Position numbers and translations under genes: made by a program. A stretch of DNA of 43,302 bases. Origin: Bacteroidaceae bacterium (GTDB lineage Bacteria > Bacteroidota > Bacteroidia > Bacteroidales > Bacteroidaceae). Position 1 is the first letter of the stretch; each line of letters starts with the position of its first letter. Of this stretch, positions 42,501 to 43,302 are shown in pieces. The stretch covers positions 1 to 43,302 of the forward strand of contig JAFZFF010000076.1 in NCBI GenBank assembly GCA_017556045.1. The letters run 5' to 3'. The notes beneath the pieces are model-generated. The model was not told the DNA's origin and ran no database searches. It saw only the letters and a program-made list of their open reading frames with translations.

Positions 42501-43025
42501 GAGCTGCCCCATCATGTAGTGATGCTGAGCAGTCACCATATGCATACGATTGATAGTTGCGGATAGGCGATAGCGCTCTGCAGGAGAGAAATTATCAATC
42601 TCCTCCTCGATGTGGGCCAACCTCTTATCGGCCCTCACCCTAGAGTCATAGAAGGCCAGATTATCGGCCATGCGCTGATAGACCTCCATGCTACCCACAT
42701 CGGCAACAAAGCGCTCAAGCTCACATCCCGAATGCTTGTAAGCCTCACTATACCAGCGCATAGCATCGTCATACTCCATACGCATAGTAGCCACAAAGCC
42801 CAACATATTACATGCCATGATGCGCCCATGAGCATAGTGTGACACCTCATACGCCTGATGAGCATAGTGCTGCGTAGAGTCGAGATTGCAGTAACTCCAA
42901 TATTGCGCCTCACGATTAAGCAGGTCTTCAGGCTGACCGCCCTCAGCATGAGTGCCATGTACCGAACAGCCTACCAGCCACACGGCACACAATATAGCCA
43001 CAATATGTCTCACACAAGCATTCAT
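39579..43025 (-). CDS. Giant sensor histidine kinase with two periplasmic and two kinase-like modules (DUF5112/DUF5113-type)
   Basis: A 1148-aa protein. The signal segment IVAILCAVWLVGC has a lipobox-like end at Cys20. Residues ~30-390 are a TPR-like helical sensor (DUF5112-type), then TM at ~398-417 (AVAGMLVLALLIYLLN). Kinase module 1 follows: its H-box position (around VVTGIMPY, P471) has no His, but the ATPase boxes are canonical (N578/N583 in NTLADNARKF, DSGLGM, GSGFGL). A second membrane entry begins at M698 (MMLLLCLLMPASSYA), then a second sensor (~715-860, DUF5113-type) and TM ~863-885. Module 2 has a good H-box at His934 (KHETIYYP), but its ATPase region lacks the N and G1 boxes. It is encoded in one uninterrupted frame, upstream of the response-regulator gene. 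Confidence 0.88.
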   Translation of the reverse strand: MNACVRHIVAILCAVWLVGCSVHGTHAEGGQPEDLLNREAQYWSYCNLDSTQHYAHQAYEVSHYAHGRIMACNMLGFVATMRMEYDDAMRWYSEAYKHSGCELERFVADVGSMEVYQRMADNLAFYDSRVRADKRLAHIEEEIDNFSPAERYRLSATINRMHMVTAQHHYMMGQLPEANAEMAYVVEDDALRADTAQWLMYTYLRGIGINVDGDTREQRMLRRYTYLNNCLRTSRVGEYDYFSGVSSMALSQLLADTVRTEYIARMRPNSFSQLADSAHASVTMSMDFAREALYLLDRYGDAYGVWSAIVQMASLHNRRDEYEVALSMLPLAEDLVSAPDVMARMHEEASLSYAGLGDKEGSDYHRNQYLDLLETTRQDKELESRYHSLERQRRRMDAMLYVAVAGMLVLALLIYLLNRRRKQGGGYEQKLIELAQEAGKRVYLHRKHIESGKRDNIVRKASFSVVTGIMPYIDRMAHEIERLQDPEVWGDKALRARKLEYVSELTAEINSLNDILTKWVKPTQGMVGLHIESFALSEVFDMIERSASSFAHKGLTLEVKHTDAVVKADKALTFFMLNTLADNARKFTPEGGLVEISAEATDEYVELSVADSGLGMSEEDIEHILCTKVHDASAIGKNLPPMHHKHKGSGFGLLNCKGIIDKYRKTDALFDVCRFGVENRTEGGCRFWFRLPKGVRRMMLLLCLLMPASSYALPEADTTFTSVTSAPYEADLMGADYDMLLVRASAFADSVYYANLQGLYTEALRYADSAFVYLNAHHHKYAEDYIGELTATMGESDVETRWWLSDFSTDYHTILDVRNELAVANLALRRWGEYRYNNRIYNDLYKLVSEDRSLLEYCDRMQRYNSNISVAILICVLLVLGYLAVIIHAFMGRVESAYRDIEEVEEDERRARHEKNRLHVQNMVLDNCLSTIKHETIYYPNRIRQLVTRLDEHDERLQMKELVEYYKTIFTTLTACASRQLDEVTFRRTTIAADALLGEALSYHTKRLKQYPMAPALTIRSCSAQVSCDAQLIAFLIEQLIDASLAHSATDELVLQASPDGCFVRFELINMSRTMEREAMNDLFAPSPERLRQTPDGKVCGMEYVVARQIMREHDSNFGHPGCRIKADATDRGHTVWFTIPLVHTEAQ

Positions 43026-43029
43026 GCTT

Positions 43030-43037
43030 CAAAGATA
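43030..43037 (-). promoter_or_regulatory. Promoter -7 box adjacent to the sensor-kinase start
   Basis: Minus-strand TATCTTTG, a perfect TAnnTTTG match, only 5 nt from the ATG at 43025. If used, the transcript would be leaderless or start a little inside. A second perfect box at 43114-43121 would give an ~80-nt leader and is the more conventional choice. The rest of 43122-43302 shows no gene. Confidence 0.5.
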
Positions 43038-43113
43038 CGAATAAACGAGCGAGAAATATCAAGTTTACTTGGATATTTTTCAAAGCGAGTGCAAGTATCT
43101 AAGAGTTTTAACT

Positions 43114-43121
43114 CAAAGATA
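43114..43121 (-). promoter_or_regulatory. Second promoter -7 box of the sensor-kinase operon
   Basis: Minus-strand TATCTTTG, a perfect TAnnTTTG match, preceded by TTCTTCG as in the nearer box. Confidence 0.55.
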
Positions 43122-43302
43122 CGAAGAACTTGCGTAAAAATGGCAGAATGAGGGCAAAATGTGATAAGTGGTTGGTACTTATACCATTTTTGTGTTAGCC
43201 CGCCATATTTCTAATTTCGGCAGAAATAGCCGTATATGGTGGGTATTAGAGAAAGAATTGCTACCTATCCGTTGCCTTTTTATAGAAGGGAAAGTTGGTA
43301 GA

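Noticed and set aside
39579-43025. Two genes wrongly joined (two kinases)
   Set aside because: The frame is continuous with no stop or frameshift between the halves, and the internal MMLLLC segment reads as a second membrane insertion. A separate start at M698 remains possible but is not required.

Overview
The window looks like a chromosome segment of a gut- or oral-type Bacteroidales bacterium (Bacteroides/Prevotella-like). The evidence is: many matches to the Bacteroidota -7 promoter box TAnnTTTG a short distance upstream of genes; weak Shine-Dalgarno signals; lineage-typical proteins (BspA-like leucine-rich repeats, DUF4248, a 'smalltalk' peptide, a DUF5112/DUF5113-type histidine kinase, RhuM); and Bacteroidota-style FtsL and PASTA-bearing FtsI. 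I cannot assign a genus from sequence alone.

Layout. 1-938 is non-coding, with a hairpin repeat and promoter-like boxes. 939-7561 is a tight five-gene operon: TolC-like outer-membrane protein, HlyD-like adaptor, a multi-zinc-ribbon (TackOD1-like) cytosolic protein, a membrane GT2 polysaccharide synthase and a nucleotide-sugar dehydrogenase. It ends at a strong shared terminator. This is the most interesting locus: it reads as a self-contained synthase-dependent exopolysaccharide machine that exports through a TolC/HlyD conduit. 7645-9735 is a convergent surface lipoprotein. 10100-10520 is a tRNA operon (Gly, Leu) with decayed tRNA fragments between promoter and first tRNA. 10617-14068 is a shortened division cluster (rsmH-ftsL-ftsI). 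14358-17651 carries a Ca/Na exchanger, two small membrane or secreted proteins and prmA. 17776-21134 is a DUF1573 protein overlapping an AddB-like nuclease.

21135-23450 is accessory: a 179-bp element with perfect 34-bp terminal inverted repeats, a rhuM gene, and one of two 185-bp MITE-like repeats (the other is at 15857). It is followed by a highly structured leader in front of a 949-aa BspA-like protein and a 50-aa peptide gene. 26738-31012 encodes exported proteins (M23 peptidase, EEP-family nuclease/phosphatase, parallel beta-helix lipoprotein). 31372-36226 is housekeeping: SGNH hydrolase, rsmG, trmD, lepA, dapA. 36409-37257 is a small phage-like module (DUF4248, an M15 peptidase broken by one stop codon, a smalltalk peptide). 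Then come tRNA-Thr, a lipocalin, an AbgT-like membrane protein and, to the end, a two-component system whose 1148-aa sensor contains two kinase-like modules.

Functionally, the EPS operon, surface lipoproteins, BspA protein and M23 peptidase all concern the envelope. The rest is translation (rsmH, prmA, rsmG, trmD, lepA, tRNAs), cell division and DNA repair. All family assignments rest on reading motifs; no database search was run.
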